Below are positions 1-7,026 of a stretch of 64,000 bases of DNA, in pieces. The stretch's first letter is position 1. Each line of letters starts with the position of its first letter. Position numbers and translations under genes: made by a program. Source of the stretch: Fructobacillus evanidus (GTDB lineage: Bacteria > Bacillota > Bacilli > Lactobacillales > Lactobacillaceae). The stretch is from contig NZ_CAUZLM010000005.1 in NCBI RefSeq assembly GCF_963580165.1, forward strand, positions 124,001 to 188,000, written 5' to 3'. The notes under the pieces are model-generated. The model had not been told where the DNA came from. It searched no databases and saw only the letters and a program-made list of their open reading frames with translations.

Positions 1-110
1 GATTTGGTTGGCGGTCCAACCACTTGTTTAACTGCCGGTCCACCTGCTCTTTAACCGGCCGTCCAACTGCCTCTTATGCTTAACCGTCGCTCCACCCGCT
101 CTTTAGTCCA
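1..110. repeat. Degenerate short repeats at window edge
   Basis: Non-coding stretch with three to four loose copies of a roughly 25-base unit of the form GTCCAaCtGcytctTtAAcC. The copies are imperfect and the left end is cut by the window, so the full array is not visible. No ORF or promoter is evident. It may be an intergenic repeat family of this genome, comparable in style to the 40-bp repeats near 30.3 kb. Confidence 0.3.
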
Positions 111-112
111 CT

Positions 113-138
113 AAAAAAGGCCTGCTGTTAAGCAGGCC
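113..138 (-). terminator. Rho-independent terminator of the CPBP protease gene
   Basis: Perfect 8-bp stem GGCCTGCT / AGCAGGCC with a 4-base loop (119-138), followed on the minus strand by six T residues (plus-strand A tract 113-118). It lies 20 bases past the stop codon at 159. Confidence 0.85.
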
Positions 139-158
139 TGATTTGATAGAAGGTAAAA

Positions 159-911
159 TTAGTGTTGGAGCAAGGTGATAATCGAGATGACTTGAATCCA
201 ACCATTGTGGAAAACGTGCATGATAATCGAGGATGACAACTTGTCCGTTTTCTTGTAAACGTAGGCCAGCGAGAACCCGATAATTGCGTACGGTGGTAGG
301 TCCAAGAGCGATACCCAAGTGTAAGAGCTCAGGTGATAAATGCCAAAGGACAAAGCCGACAACACGACAACCAGCCAAGGGAATTTCACCGATTTGAAAT
401 AACGGAAGAGGAGTCCACGGAACAGGATTTCTTCCATCACCGGTCCTAAGAAGACAATAATCAGCGAAAACATGACCAATGAATAGTGGCCGCCGGTTTG
501 CATGATGTTATCAATGGCCGACTGATTTTCCGTTGTCCCGTGGGTCAACTTATAAAAGAACAAAATTTCAATTTCGTTCCAAATCACCATCCCCGACCAA
601 CCTAACAGGTAGGCTGCAATGATTGTTCCAAATTCTGACTTGGTCGGCCAAGCAATCTTCTTCAAAGAAAAGGACAGCTTAGTCTTATTATCTTTAATAG
701 CTTGCAGGCCAAAACGCACAAAGCAATAAGCCAAACCAAGACCAATTATTAGCAACCCATAGCGGTGCTGACCGGAAAAATAGACCGAACCTTGGATAAA
801 GACCATCGCCGCATATTCAAGGGCGAAAAAGCCCAAAAAGGCCGCCAGGTTTAATAGAAAGGTTTTAGTAAGCCTCATCCACTTGATGAGTTTGTCTTGC
901 TGATTTGGCAT
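159..911 (-). CDS. CPBP-family intramembrane metalloprotease (CAAX protease-like)
   Basis: Predicted 250-residue polytopic membrane protein of the CPBP (Abi/CAAX-like) family. These are intramembrane metalloproteases; in lactic acid bacteria they are often linked to bacteriocin self-immunity or membrane-protein processing. The family motifs are visible: EEILFRG (EExxxR) near residue 164, FGIYH (FxxxH) near 192, and an H-rich HVFHN segment near the C terminus. I count about six hydrophobic segments. The ATG at 911 is preferred because it has an AGGAA site 7 bases upstream; upstream in-frame starts (926, 986) lack one. It is monocistronic and ends in its own terminator. The substrate is unknown and no bacteriocin gene is visible nearby. 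Confidence 0.8.
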   Translation of the reverse strand: MPNQQDKLIKWMRLTKTFLLNLAAFLGFFALEYAAMVFIQGSVYFSGQHRYGLLIIGLGLAYCFVRFGLQAIKDNKTKLSFSLKKIAWPTKSEFGTIIAAYLLGWSGMVIWNEIEILFFYKLTHGTTENQSAIDNIMQTGGHYSLVMFSLIIVFLGPVMEEILFRGLLFRYFKSVKFPWLVVVLSALSFGIYHLSSYTWVSLLDLPPYAIIGFSLAYVYKKTDKLSSSIIMHVFHNGWIQVISIITLLQH

Positions 912-1052
912 CCACGTATTCCTCATTTCATTAGTTTTTAATGTACCATATCTCTTGCCGAATGCCAACTTTTGCCCTTGTAGCAAGCTTTTCCCCTTGG
1001 TAAAATATTAATTAGATTGCCGCTTTTAAGCGGTCTTGATAAAGGAGTCCTC

Positions 1053-1634
1053 ATGAAGGAATTAGAAGCACGAATTAAAGAAGACGCCCGCGTCTTAGGC
1101 GCTGATATTTTGAAGGTTGATTCTTTTTTAAACCATCAAATTGATCCCAAGCTAATGCAGGCCATGGGTGCTGAATTTGCTCGCCTCTTCAAAGACCAGG
1201 GTATCACCAAGGTGATCACGGTCGAAGCCTCTGGTATCGCCCCGGCCGTGATGGCCGGTTTGAACCTTGACGTGCCTGTCGTCTTTGCGCGCAAGTCCAA
1301 GTCCCGCATCCTCTCAGACGATGCCTACACCGCAGACGTTTATTCATACACAAAGCAAAGCACCAACCAAATCAGGATTGATAAGCGCTTCTTATCAGCC
1401 GATGACAACGTCTTGTTGATTGACGACTTCCTCGCCAACGGCCAAGCTTTGCTCGGTATGAAGGCCCTAGCCGATGATGCGGGTGCTACCATCGTTGGGG
1501 CCGGCATTGTGATTGAAAAGTCCTTCCAACCTGGTCGCCAGGCAGCCATCGAAGCCGGCTTAACGAATATCCACTCTTTGGCAAAAATCGCCGCCTTTGA
1601 AGATGGCCAAGTCGTTTTTGACGAGGCGGACTAA
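1053..1634 (+). CDS. xpt: Xanthine phosphoribosyltransferase
   Basis: 193 residues, the normal Xpt length. It transfers the phosphoribosyl group of PRPP to xanthine, making XMP for guanine-nucleotide salvage in the cytosol. The type I PRTase PRPP loop is visible as VLLIDDFLANGQA near residue 127, and the protein keeps the Xpt-type N terminus (MKELEARIKEDA). The ATG at 1053 has an AAGGAG site at 1042-1047. Firmicutes xpt is often under a purine riboswitch, but only about 65 bases separate it from the divergent CPBP gene. I see just a small hairpin there (CCGC...GCGG, 1019-1034), so no purine riboswitch is present. It stands alone, without pbuX. Confidence 0.92.
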   Translation: MKELEARIKEDARVLGADILKVDSFLNHQIDPKLMQAMGAEFARLFKDQGITKVITVEASGIAPAVMAGLNLDVPVVFARKSKSRILSDDAYTADVYSYTKQSTNQIRIDKRFLSADDNVLLIDDFLANGQALLGMKALADDAGATIVGAGIVIEKSFQPGRQAAIEAGLTNIHSLAKIAAFEDGQVVFDEAD

Positions 1635-1660
1635 GCACTACCTCGTTTCTATACAATTCA

Positions 1661-1700
1661 AAAAAGGCCCCTGATTTCGAATGGAAATCAGGGGCTTTAC
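1661..1700. terminator. Bidirectional terminator between xpt and antitoxin-like gene
   Basis: Long stem CCCTGATTTC / GAAATCAGGGG (1668-1677 with 1684-1694), flanked by an A tract on the left and a T-rich stretch on the right. It can therefore stop the plus-strand xpt transcript and the minus-strand gene that ends at 1707. Confidence 0.85.
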
Positions 1701-1706
1701 TTTTAT

Positions 1707-1868
1707 CTATTTTGTCAGAACTTCATTATTAGCTGCCTTTACTAGTGCAAGCCGAATATATTCAGAAACTGTTAGACCATGTTTAGCCAGATTTTCTTTA
1801 GCTCGTTCACTAATTTCCGGGGTCACACGGGTCGAAACTGTTTTATTTTTAATAGTTGCATGACTCAT
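1707..1868 (-). CDS. Orphan ribbon-helix-helix (RelB/DinJ-type) antitoxin-like protein
   Basis: A 53-residue protein with a RelB/DinJ-like ribbon-helix-helix pattern: a basic N-terminal strand (VSTRVTPEI) followed by two helices (ERAKENLAKHGLTVSEYIRLAL). Proteins like this bind DNA as dimers and usually neutralise a RelE/YafQ-type RNase encoded just downstream. The ATG at 1868 is chosen for its GGAG site. No toxin follows: the gene runs straight into the bidirectional terminator. It is therefore an orphan antitoxin, a remnant, or a free-standing small repressor. The family call rests on pattern recognition alone. Confidence 0.65.
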   Translation of the reverse strand: MSHATIKNKTVSTRVTPEISERAKENLAKHGLTVSEYIRLALVKAANNEVLTK

Positions 1869-1971
1869 TGACACTTCTCCTTTGTTTACGAACGTATTAC
1901 ATAATTTATTATAATGAAAACCCTTCACCATAGAAAACTTTACTACAGAAGGATAAATTATCTATTGAACA

Positions 1972-2006
1972 AATAAAACCATTGACCGATCAATCTGGCC
2001 AATGGC
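1972..2006 (-). terminator. Terminator after last DUF805 gene
   Basis: Stem CCATTGACC / GGCCAATGG (1979-1987 with 1997-2005), with an A-rich plus-strand flank giving the minus-strand T-rich tail. It sits directly behind the stop codon at 2010. Confidence 0.65.
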
Positions 2007-2009
2007 TTT

Positions 2010-2498
2010 TTAGATTTTATTAAAAGTACCCGTCGGCAAAATTTTAATCAAAAAATCCGCCAATACTAAGACCAGTAAGACTGGAATTAGCCATAAAGGC
2101 ATGTTGATATTGCTCTCATAGACCTTTGTTTCGTAGTAGTAAACAGCCAGGGATAGGCAAATTGCTACCGGTTCGATAATGAAAGCCCAAGGCGTCAGGC
2201 CCGTATCCCGGTAACGGCGATAAGAAATCGATAGAAACGGAATGACATTAAGCATCAAAAAGACTGTTAGCAAAAAAGTTACCAAAATCAATGTCACTAA
2301 TACAACCCAATAGGCCTTCGAGTTATCCGCAACGGAAACAACGGTTCTCACCAAATTACCCAACAAGTATAGGATTAGCCAATAACCTAAGAGGCTAATC
2401 ACGGTATTAATCAAAAACACTAACCAATACTCCGAGCGAGAAGTCTGACCTTTAAAGTGGAAATAATCTTCCCAATATTTTTTATATACTTGTATCAT
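2010..2498 (-). CDS. DUF805 family membrane protein (copy 1)
   Basis: 162-residue membrane protein. It carries the DUF805 signature: YKKYWEDYFHFKGQTSRSEYW at the N terminus, then about four hydrophobic helices and the central YRRYRDTGLTPW motif near residue 98. The function of DUF805 is unknown; members are small inner-membrane proteins. The ATG at 2498 has a very strong GGAGGTGAG site, so the 40 upstream in-frame residues are excluded. It is the most diverged of four tandem paralogues at 2.0-4.3 kb: the tail is longer, and the arginine motif is YRRYRDTGL where the siblings have (Y/C)RRI(V/L/I)DTGL. Confidence 0.85.
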   Translation of the reverse strand: MIQVYKKYWEDYFHFKGQTSRSEYWLVFLINTVISLLGYWLILYLLGNLVRTVVSVADNSKAYWVVLVTLILVTFLLTVFLMLNVIPFLSISYRRYRDTGLTPWAFIIEPVAICLSLAVYYYETKVYESNINMPLWLIPVLLVLVLADFLIKILPTGTFNKI

Positions 2499-2586
2499 CC
2501 TTCTCACCTCCTCTCCGTATAAATTAGCCTCAAACATTATAACATCAAGAAGCATTCTAAAAAAGTACTTTAGCCTCTTTAGCACT

Positions 2587-2611
2587 AAAAAACAGCCCCG
2601 TTGGGCTGCTT
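2587..2611 (-). terminator. Terminator after DUF805 copy 2
   Basis: Stem CAGCCC / GGGCTG (2593-2608) with a plus-strand A tract at 2587-2592, so a minus-strand T run. It lies between the stop of copy 2 (2622) and the start of copy 1. Confidence 0.8.
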
Positions 2612-2621
2612 TGCACACGAA

Positions 2622-3116
2622 TCAAGAACGGTGCCGACCAAAAGCATCAGTTGGTGTTAAGTTAATCACCAATATGGTAATTTGAACAATGAACCAAAGG
2701 ATCATTAACCAAAAAGAATTCGATGTATTACCAGCATTATAGGCATCAAAAAGCAAGGCCACTAAAGAAGCAGCTGGCAAGAGATATGCCAAAGCAACCA
2801 AGGTACACCACCAGCCACTCAAACCCGTGTCAATAATCCGACGGCATTGCAAAGACAAGTTGGGAATAATGACGGCTAATTGATACAAAATAATGAAGAC
2901 AGCACCAAAACCAGAGATGCCAGCCGAACTCTGCGCTGCCTGATCTCCACCACTAACGGCAGAACTTAGTGAAGAAAATAGTGAACCACCTGTAATCGCA
3001 ACTGCCGCAATGCCAATTAAAATATTAGTTAAAACCACCCACCAAAAATCAGACCGGGTTGAGCGACCAGAAAAACGGAAATATTTCTTCCAATAATCTT
3101 TATATGCAGATAACAT
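2622..3116 (-). CDS. DUF805 family membrane protein (copy 2)
   Basis: 164-residue DUF805 protein. The N-terminal motif YKDYWKKYFRFSGRSTRSDFW is followed by four predicted membrane helices. CRRIIDTGLSGWW lies near residue 88 between helices 2 and 3, with a proline-containing second half. The ATG at 3116 is preceded by GGAGAG. A small G/S/A/Q-rich loop (residues 50-65) distinguishes it from its siblings. It has its own terminator, so although the four paralogues are in tandem they can be expressed as separate transcripts. Function is unknown. Confidence 0.88.
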   Translation of the reverse strand: MLSAYKDYWKKYFRFSGRSTRSDFWWVVLTNILIGIAAVAITGGSLFSSLSSAVSGGDQAAQSSAGISGFGAVFIILYQLAVIIPNLSLQCRRIIDTGLSGWWCTLVALAYLLPAASLVALLFDAYNAGNTSNSFWLMILWFIVQITILVINLTPTDAFGRHRS

Positions 3117-3252
3117 TTATCTCTCCTATTTTACTTTTCTCTCAATCGTTCTTATCTTACCACGCTTTTTAAATGAGAACTACTAAAAAATCACTGATTT
3201 TTAAAGGTTTTTTACAATAAGTCAACTTGTCTTAAAGAAATTGTTGTCATAT

Positions 3253-3277
3253 AAAAAACTTGGCCAATATGACCAAG
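3253..3277 (-). terminator. Terminator after DUF805 copy 3
   Basis: Perfect stem CTTGGCC / GACCAAG (one G-T pair) at 3259-3265 and 3271-3277, with the A tract 3253-3258 giving six T on the minus strand. Confidence 0.85.
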
Positions 3278-3287
3278 CTTCAAAAAA

Positions 3288-3752
3288 TTAACGTTTATGT
3301 GAGAAACGGTTTGTACCCGCCAAATTGATAACTAAGAGGACTAACTCAACCACGGCCAAAGCTAGAAGCAAGAAAGTGTTTGGAAAAATAGCGTATGCAA
3401 CCACTAGCACCCAGGCCACAATGGGCAAGGCAAACCAACGGGCGCTCAGCCCGGTATCCAAAATTCGGCGGTACTGCAGCGACAAGTTAGGAATAATCGT
3501 TGCTAAACCGTAAAATAGCGAAACAACTAGCGCTATTGCCGCGATTCCAACGACGCCCAGGCCAATGCCGGAAAAATCATTCTGTAGCAGTTGTTGCGCC
3601 AACTCCCAAATCGACCCTCCCGTTAGCAAAAGAACCAAGACGGTCAAAAGAATGTTGTCAAAGACTACTAACCAAAAATCAGCGAGGCAAGCTCGGCCAG
3701 AGAAATCCAAATACTTACGCCAATAATTTTTATACGCTTGCACCATAATCAT
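3288..3752 (-). CDS. DUF805 family membrane protein (copy 3)
   Basis: About 154 residues with the same plan as its neighbours: MVQAYKNYWRKYLDFSGR at the start, four hydrophobic helices and YRRILDTGLSARW near residue 97. It differs at the second arginine of the N-terminal motif, reading RACLADFW where siblings have R-T/S-T/S-R-x-(D/E)-(F/Y)-W. The conserved second Arg is therefore lost. Start choice is uncertain: TTG 3758, ATG 3752 and ATG 3746 are in frame behind a GAAAGG site. 3752 is given, while alignment to the paralogues would favour 3746 or 3752. Function is unknown. Confidence 0.83.
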   Translation of the reverse strand: MIMVQAYKNYWRKYLDFSGRACLADFWLVVFDNILLTVLVLLLTGGSIWELAQQLLQNDFSGIGLGVVGIAAIALVVSLFYGLATIIPNLSLQYRRILDTGLSARWFALPIVAWVLVVAYAIFPNTFLLLALAVVELVLLVINLAGTNRFSHKR

Positions 3753-3823
3753 TTGCAATTCGACCTTTCGAGCTCTCTATTGCTCATTGTAGCACCAGCA
3801 TCCCCGAATGTTTAGCACCAACC

Positions 3824-3850
3824 AAAAAAGGACCCACTATTGTGGATCCT
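3824..3850 (-). terminator. Terminator after DUF805 copy 4
   Basis: Stem AGGACCCAC / GTGGATCCT (3829-3837 with 3842-3850) and a minus-strand T tract (plus-strand A run 3824-3828). Confidence 0.85.
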
Positions 3851-3879
3851 TTCCTGAAACTAACTTTTGTACAATAAAC

Positions 3880-4338
3880 TTATTTTTCTTTCTTGAAGGC
3901 ATCCGTCTTAGACACGCTGATAACAAAAACAGCCAAGTTTAAGAAGAAAACAGCAGCTGTGATGGCGTTGTTTTGTGCCGCAGCACTAACTGACAAGAAC
4001 TTGCCAATCACAACTAAGAGGAACCACCATGGACTAAGACCTGTATCCACGATTCGCCGATACTGCAAAGATAATCTGGGAATGAAGGTTGCCAGTGCAT
4101 AAAAGAGAGCCAATAAAAGCAAAACGATTAGTAGGCCCAACATGGGCGTATCGGCTTGCGTGAAACGACCATGATCGACATACTTCATAATTGGCCCAAC
4201 AGAAACACCGGCAAAGACCGCTATCCAAATGAGCCAAATAATGGTATTGGCCAAAGTAAACCACCAATAATCGGCTCGCGTTGTTCGACCGCTAAAGTTA
4301 ACGTAGTTCTGCCAGAACTTTTTGTACGCTTTAAACAT
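3880..4338 (-). CDS. DUF805 family membrane protein (copy 4)
   Basis: 152-residue DUF805 protein. The N-terminal motif MFKAYKKFWQNYVNFSGRT is followed by TRADYWW, four predicted helices and YRRIVDTGLSPWW near residue 94. The ATG at 4338 has an AAGGAG site 6 bases upstream. It is the first of the four paralogues in transcription order and lies only 45 bases behind the small ORF ending at 4384, with no terminator between. It may therefore be co-transcribed with the two overlapping small ORFs at 4384-4873. Function is unknown. Confidence 0.87.
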   Translation of the reverse strand: MFKAYKKFWQNYVNFSGRTTRADYWWFTLANTIIWLIWIAVFAGVSVGPIMKYVDHGRFTQADTPMLGLLIVLLLLALFYALATFIPRLSLQYRRIVDTGLSPWWFLLVVIGKFLSVSAAAQNNAITAAVFFLNLAVFVISVSKTDAFKKEK

Positions 4339-4383
4339 TTTTTCTCCTTGTGCATTGTTTAAGTGACAACCGCTCCGACTATT

Positions 4384-4731
4384 TTAGCATAAGACTTGAT
4401 ACGGTGACCAACGGCCTGGGTGCGGTCCTAAAAGAGGAATGCTGATATAGGCATAAACCGTGACATACGTGATTTCCTTTCCGAAAGTCATGAATGGGCT
4501 GAGGAGCTGCATCTGTTCAAGGCGCCGCCGGCGACACCTAAAATGCCGATGGTTCGTTCTCGGGGGTGCGATTAATTTGACATAGTAAACCTGATTCAAA
4601 CGGGTCTGAGTTTCATTAACATAATAGTAGTTAAACTGATTTATTACGCCTATTTGAACCATTCGAGCGCCCTTGTTTTGGCGCTGTTGCATTTTGATTG
4701 ATTGTGATGTTGCCGCATTGCCATTGTTCAT
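4384..4731 (-). CDS. Hypothetical protein, basic and Tyr-rich (overlaps upstream ORF)
   Basis: 115 residues, no family recognised. The start at 4731 is backed by a near-perfect AAAGGAGGT site about 8 bases upstream, which is why I accept it as a gene. The protein is polar and Gln/Asn-rich at the N terminus, Tyr-rich in the middle (QFNYYYVNE), and has a strongly basic stretch (RHFRCRRRR) near residue 83. Its first 100 bases overlap the end of the upstream small ORF (4631-4873) in a different frame. It could be a small accessory-element protein, or the second half of a gene broken by frameshift. Codon use and homologues are unchecked. Confidence 0.45.
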   Translation of the reverse strand: MNNGNAATSQSIKMQQRQNKGARMVQIGVINQFNYYYVNETQTRLNQVYYVKLIAPPRTNHRHFRCRRRRLEQMQLLSPFMTFGKEITYVTVYAYISIPLLGPHPGRWSPYQVLC

Positions 4732-4873
4732 TGCAGTTAACCTCCTTTTGTACTAGGTTAGTGACATGGAGCTGCACTCGAAAGTTATCCGTGTGCCGCC
4801 CAAAAAAAGAATCGGTTAAGTGCTTGAAACTATACTTGATGCAAATGACCACCAGCCGAATCAAGCCACTCAT
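4631..4873 (-). CDS. Hypothetical small protein with hydrophobic N terminus
   Basis: 80 residues, unknown family. The ATG at 4873 has an excellent AAAGGAGGT site about 7 bases upstream. The first 15 residues (MSGLIRLVVICIKYS) are hydrophobic and could form a membrane anchor; the rest is polar and basic. The last third reads in frame straight through the ribosome binding site of the next ORF, so its natural C terminus may once have lain near 4735. A TTGACT - 18 bp - TATCAA promoter (4891-4920) lies just upstream. The two ORFs and DUF805 copy 4 may form one transcript. Confidence 0.45.
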   Translation of the reverse strand: MSGLIRLVVICIKYSFKHLTDSFFGRHTDNFRVQLHVTNLVQKEVNCNEQWQCGNITINQNATAPKQGRSNGSNRRNKSV

Positions 4874-4890
4874 GTTCTACCTCCTTTCAT

Positions 4891-4920
4891 TTGATACCTC
4901 ATTTATAAAGGAAAAGTCAA
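4891..4920 (-). promoter_or_regulatory. Candidate sigma-A promoter for the small-ORF pair
   Basis: Minus strand TTGACT (4915-4920), 18-base spacer, TATCAA (4891-4896). The predicted transcript would start almost at the ribosome binding site of the ORF beginning at 4873, which is tight, so this is only a candidate. Confidence 0.4.
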
Positions 4921-5065
4921 CAATTGGCTACCATTAATTTTCATTTTTTGAATATGTAGCTAATTAATCGTCATAATTTAAACCAAGTTGAACCAATTGG
5001 TTCTAAAAGTCCAATCAATTGGCATAAATGGCATGCTCTACCAGCCGAATTTCACTAAAAAATCA

Positions 5066-5106
5066 GTAAAAAAGAGCAAGCCGTTGGCGTACAGTTTGCC
5101 CTCTTT
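5066..5106 (-). terminator. Probable terminator after the GIY-YIG/DUF2075 gene
   Basis: Imperfect stem AAGAG(GG)CAA / TTGCTCTT read on the minus strand (5072-5079 with 5096-5105), followed by a T-rich tract. It is 67 bases past the stop at 5173. Confidence 0.55.
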
Positions 5107-5172
5107 GTTAATTTTGGTTGTTACGATTTTTTGAATGCTATTCTTGTCAGAAAATCGTTCTTTATCCAAAAC

Positions 5173-6936
5173 TTATTTAATTTCCAACGTTCTTTCCATA
5201 TATTCCATAAACGCATCATTACGCCAGAATCCTAATCGGATACCATCAATACCTCGGGTCAACAGGATGTAATAAATATTCAGGACAAATAATGTAAACT
5301 CTTCCTGATTTTCTGTTAGTTGCATATCCTCTTCAGTGAATTTTCCATTAACATTCCTGAAGTTCTCTTTATTGGCAGCAAGAACGCCCTTATCATTGAC
5401 CTGAATATCATCACCAATTAACACACCGACTCGATTCAAATCGATTCCTTGAACAGCAAAAACCGATCCAACTTGGTCTTCGGCATCATCTTCCTTGGAA
5501 TTCACCCAATTTTCTTGAGTAGAATTCCATCTTTTAGCAAGTGAGCCTTCAAACCAATGTTTAATAGCTGGATTCTTTCCATCAGACTGTTTCCAATCCT
5601 CTGCTAAGCCGGCCAGTACTCTGTCAACGTTTTCTGGATTAAAATTACGGTCTTCTTCAATCCAATCAAACAAATTTCGCAATGGCTCGGTCTTAAAATA
5701 TCCAAAATAAGCATCCGGCCCACCGTCACGAAAAACATCACGGTTGAAATCAGGATTGAAATTAGTTTCTGCTAGCAGACCTGTATCTTTGTACAACAAA
5801 TATTTGATTCCGTTGATATAGTCGTCCGAGTTGTAGTCTTTTCCAACTGGTGCTTGAATTCGAAACTGAGTAGTTAGATAGCGACGTTCAAAACCCTGTG
5901 TTGCTGATTTAAAGCTAGCTCGTGAAATATTGGCTGGTCGAATTGCCTGCAAAACATCGTACATTAAAACAACTTGGTCCCCAAGCTTTTTTAAAATCTC
6001 AAGATGATTTTCTTCATCAGCAAACTTGCCTTCATAAACCTTATTAAAACTAGGATGTTGCTTATTACCACGTCGTGACAGTTTATGAGACTCATCCACG
6101 ATAATTGTGTCGTAATGAATATGATTATCTTTGTTGTAATTCACCAGCTTAATTGAAGTGCCCACGACAACGTTTGCACTATTTAAACCGTAAACTTTGA
6201 AAATTTCTTCAGCAGTTTTTACCCAATTAGGCTGAACGACAATCGCAATTTTAGCATCCGGCTTCTTCTGACTTAATTCAGCCACTAAATGAGTTAACAA
6301 GACCGTTTTACCTGTACCAGCATCACCGTTGATAACAAAACTCTTATCGGGCTTATCCAAAATTTCATCGATAATTCCATGCTGCTGTCTAGTTAATTGT
6401 TTAATTGGTGAGTACTTAACCAGCGCCTTGGTTCTCAATAAGTCCAAATTAGGTGTATTAACCCAACCTCTTTTACCAAGAACATCTTCCCAAAATGGAA
6501 GAACCACTTCTGTTGCTACCTTCTCACGTTCTGTGTACTCGTTAACTGAGTTTCCTGCCGTTTGATTAATAATATCGTTATAGTCATCAGCATAAACTGC
6601 TTGATGCTTAGCTTTCGGATTATCAGCCGTAAAATAAGTGATTAATTGACTTTCCACATCATCCAACGCAGATCCGTTAAAGTACGTTGAATACAACACA
6701 ATCACTTGGTCAAAATCAGCAACATTAAACTTTTCCTCTGCACCACTGTAATGCTGACTGTGTCGGGACAAAAAGTTAACAGATTGACCGATATAAATCT
6801 TTTTAGACTTACTACCACGATAAATATAGATAATATTAGAATTTGAAAGCACTCTCAATTCTGGCTCCCGCAAATTATCGAAATTTAACTGATGTTCTTT
6901 ATCAACACTCAATGAAACTACACCGAATTTTGCCAT
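5173..6936 (-). CDS. GIY-YIG nuclease domain fused to DUF2075 helicase-like NTPase
   Basis: 587 residues. The N terminus (about 30-115) carries a GIY-YIG-type nuclease core: IIYIYRG...IYIGQS, an Arg/His pair in FLSRHSQH and a Glu in DDVESQ. A DUF2075 SF1-like P-loop NTPase follows: Walker A GDAGTGKT near 206, Walker B IIVDESH near 279, and a TTQFR segment near 354. This suggests an ATP-driven nucleic-acid remodeller with an attached nuclease. A GGGAGTG site supports the start at 6936. It is the last gene of a minus-strand AT-rich cassette after the MrcB_N/DUF3883 pair and an HNH-like gene, a context typical of anti-phage defence. Domain calls are by motif; the defence role is inferred. Confidence 0.8.
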   Translation of the reverse strand: MAKFGVVSLSVDKEHQLNFDNLREPELRVLSNSNIIYIYRGSKSKKIYIGQSVNFLSRHSQHYSGAEEKFNVADFDQVIVLYSTYFNGSALDDVESQLITYFTADNPKAKHQAVYADDYNDIINQTAGNSVNEYTEREKVATEVVLPFWEDVLGKRGWVNTPNLDLLRTKALVKYSPIKQLTRQQHGIIDEILDKPDKSFVINGDAGTGKTVLLTHLVAELSQKKPDAKIAIVVQPNWVKTAEEIFKVYGLNSANVVVGTSIKLVNYNKDNHIHYDTIIVDESHKLSRRGNKQHPSFNKVYEGKFADEENHLEILKKLGDQVVLMYDVLQAIRPANISRASFKSATQGFERRYLTTQFRIQAPVGKDYNSDDYINGIKYLLYKDTGLLAETNFNPDFNRDVFRDGGPDAYFGYFKTEPLRNLFDWIEEDRNFNPENVDRVLAGLAEDWKQSDGKNPAIKHWFEGSLAKRWNSTQENWVNSKEDDAEDQVGSVFAVQGIDLNRVGVLIGDDIQVNDKGVLAANKENFRNVNGKFTEEDMQLTENQEEFTLFVLNIYYILLTRGIDGIRLGFWRNDAFMEYMERTLEIK

Positions 6937-7026
6937 TATTCACTCCCAATATAAAATACTTATTCCTACTTAACGTATATTATATTGGAAAATAAGATAT
7001 ATTTTAGACTTTTTTGTCTCTTTTTA

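Noticed and set aside
987..1052. Purine riboswitch before xpt
   Set aside because: The intergenic space is only about 65 bases to the divergent gene's accepted upstream region and lacks the three-way-junction motifs; only a small hairpin is present.
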